Assembly (NCBI GenBank): GCA_012800515.1
Contig: JAAZJE010000001.1
Coordinates: forward strand, 1 to 24,141
DNA from: Clostridiaceae bacterium
Lineage (GTDB): Bacteria > Bacillota > Clostridia > Saccharofermentanales > Fastidiosipilaceae
DNA: 24,141 bases
Reading direction: 5' to 3'
Shown here: positions 23,174-24,141 of the stretch, one piece after another
Layout of the letters: the number at the start of each line of letters is the position of its first letter
Position numbering within the stretch: position 1 is the stretch's first letter
Made by a program: the position numbers and the translations under genes
Notes under the pieces: model-generated
What the model saw: only the letters and a program-made list of their open reading frames with translations
Database searches by the model: none
What the model was told of the DNA's origin: nothing

Positions 23174-23722
23174 ATGGACCACCAAGCCCTTGTAAAACTT
23201 GCTTTACGGGCGGGCGCTACCAAGGCGGAAGTCATGGACGGCAAACGCGTCGTGACAAATGCCATGTTCCGGGATATCTGTGAAAGCAACAGTTGCGGAT
23301 CCTATGGGCGGTGTTATATGTGCCCACCTCACGTGGGGGAGATACAGCAGCTGATGCTCAAGGTGCAAGGATATGCCTACGCTTTGATATATCAAACCAT
23401 CAGCGAAATAGAAGATAGCTTCGATATCGAGGGGATGCTGGAGGCGGGTACAAAGCATGCGTGGGTCTCCCAGCATTTGCAGGAAATGCTGGAGCCTTCG
23501 TTGCGTGAGCATTCCCTCCACTTAACCTGCGGTGGCTGCAGGCTATGCGATACCTGTGCCCTTGTCCGGGGAGAACCCTGTGTACGCCCCGGTAAAGCGT
23601 TGCCATCAATGGAAAGTTACGGTGTCGATGTATACAATACGGTGAAGGACACGCAGCTTAAGTATATCAACGGACAAAACACTGTTACATTCTTTGGCAT
23701 GCTACTTTATGATGGTACTTGA
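23174..23722 (+). CDS. DUF2284 cysteine-rich metal-binding protein
   Basis: This 182-residue protein has two cysteine groups: an N-terminal set in DICESNSCGSYGRCYMCPP (four Cys within 16 residues, about 36-51) and a C-terminal ferredoxin-like set in LTCGGCRLCDTCALVRGEPC. These patterns fit DUF2284, a predicted Fe-S or metal protein. No activity is established. Lying between the methyltransferase and the corrinoid activator, one base after the former and overlapping the latter by one base (TGATG), it is a candidate electron carrier or metal donor in corrinoid reduction (inference). GGGGAG precedes the ATG six bases upstream. Confidence 0.88.
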   Translation: MDHQALVKLALRAGATKAEVMDGKRVVTNAMFRDICESNSCGSYGRCYMCPPHVGEIQQLMLKVQGYAYALIYQTISEIEDSFDIEGMLEAGTKHAWVSQHLQEMLEPSLREHSLHLTCGGCRLCDTCALVRGEPCVRPGKALPSMESYGVDVYNTVKDTQLKYINGQNTVTFFGMLLYDGT

Positions 23723-24141
23723 TGCCTACGTTACGGGTAACAAAAGGAAACAAGATATGGGATATCGAATTTGAGGGTAACCCTAAGCTGCAAGCGGTGC
23801 TGGCTGAAGAGGGGTTTGTCCTTCCCCTTCCCTGCGGCGGCACCGGCCGTTGCGGAAAATGCACTGTAGAAATTGACGGAAACCTATCGACGCCCACATC
23901 TGCGGAATTGCGCCATGGAAAAAGGCTTTCCTGTCAGATTACACTCCACGGCGATGCGGATGTAAGATTGCCTGATGAATCACCTATAGAGCAAATACAA
24001 ACGGAAGGCTTCGACACTCAGTTGCAGGGGCCGCCTATGGAGGGACGCTATGGCGGAGCGGTAGATATCGGCACCACCACACTGGCTCTCAAACTTTACG
24101 ATTTACAGAAGGGAATTCTGCTGACAAGTAGCGCCCTACAA
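23722..24141 (+). CDS. RACo-like reductive activator of corrinoid proteins (2Fe-2S + ASKHA), cut by window end
   Basis: The frame opens with ATG at 23722, overlapping the DUF2284 stop by one base, and stays open to the window end: 140 residues of a protein that normally has about 600. Residues 1-80 are a plant-type 2Fe-2S ferredoxin domain, with Cys38, Cys44, Cys47 (C-x5-C-x2-C in PCGGTGRCGKC) and Cys71 (LSCQ). At 113-126, AVDIGTTTLALKLY is the first phosphate-binding strand of the ASKHA ATPase domain. RACo proteins use ATP and an electron to return inactive Co(II) corrinoid to Co(I). The plant-type ferredoxin set separates it from RamA, which has C-terminal 4Fe-4S clusters. It is the last visible gene of the operon. 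Confidence 0.93.
   Translation, partial: MPTLRVTKGNKIWDIEFEGNPKLQAVLAEEGFVLPLPCGGTGRCGKCTVEIDGNLSTPTSAELRHGKRLSCQITLHGDADVRLPDESPIEQIQTEGFDTQLQGPPMEGRYGGAVDIGTTTLALKLYDLQKGILLTSSALQ

Overview
The window looks like a chromosome segment of an anaerobic Firmicute, most probably a member of the Clostridia whose family I cannot fix. The reasons are the sepF/yggS neighbourhood, a Gram-positive lipoprotein, strong GGAGG-type ribosome binding sites, a DHH-free RuvC-RuvA-RuvB set, QueH in place of QueG, and a corrinoid methyltransferase locus with a RACo-type activator. No rRNA, tRNA, CRISPR array, transposase or phage gene was seen.

Region 1 (1-6654, all minus strand) holds a class II fructose-bisphosphate aldolase cut by the window edge, and upstream of it a tight gene string. 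In transcription order this is: family 2 glycosyltransferase, DUF1624 membrane acyltransferase-like protein, HAD phosphatase, DUF3810 membrane metallopeptidase, a shikimate-kinase-like P-loop kinase, and a CAP-domain lipoprotein. Most of these look like envelope or cell-surface functions. Region 2 (6713-15656, minus) is one long, partly overlapping gene string: pyrimidine-nucleoside phosphorylase, ruvC, ruvA, ruvB, queH, a methionine gamma-lyase-family PLP enzyme, an HlyD-like membrane-anchored adaptor with a 5 x 17-residue repeat, yggS, then sepF with its own leader and a terminator. Several gene pairs overlap by 1 to 8 bases, which suggests translational coupling.

Region 3 (15697-19000, minus) has GTP-type PEP carboxykinase with a good promoter and terminator. 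Upstream of it is an unusual single polypeptide that joins a biotin-protein ligase to the biotin transporter subunit BioY.

Region 4 (19062-24141) is a corrinoid-dependent methyl-transfer locus. A PocR-AraC type regulator on the minus strand faces a plus-strand run of: a BtuF/FecB-like substrate-binding lipoprotein, a corrinoid protein, a UroD-fold methyltransferase, a DUF2284 cysteine-rich protein, and a RACo-like 2Fe-2S/ASKHA activator cut by the window end. A 47-bp element occurs twice in this locus, once before the binding-protein gene and once before the corrinoid-protein gene, at 39/47 identity by hand alignment. This suggests that corrinoid (or iron) capture and the methyltransferase are controlled together. 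The substrate-specific methyltransferase, if separate, would lie beyond the window.

The observations most worth following are the BirA-BioY fusion, the duplicated control element with the inserted binding-protein gene, and the kinase that lacks the usual shikimate-binding arginine.
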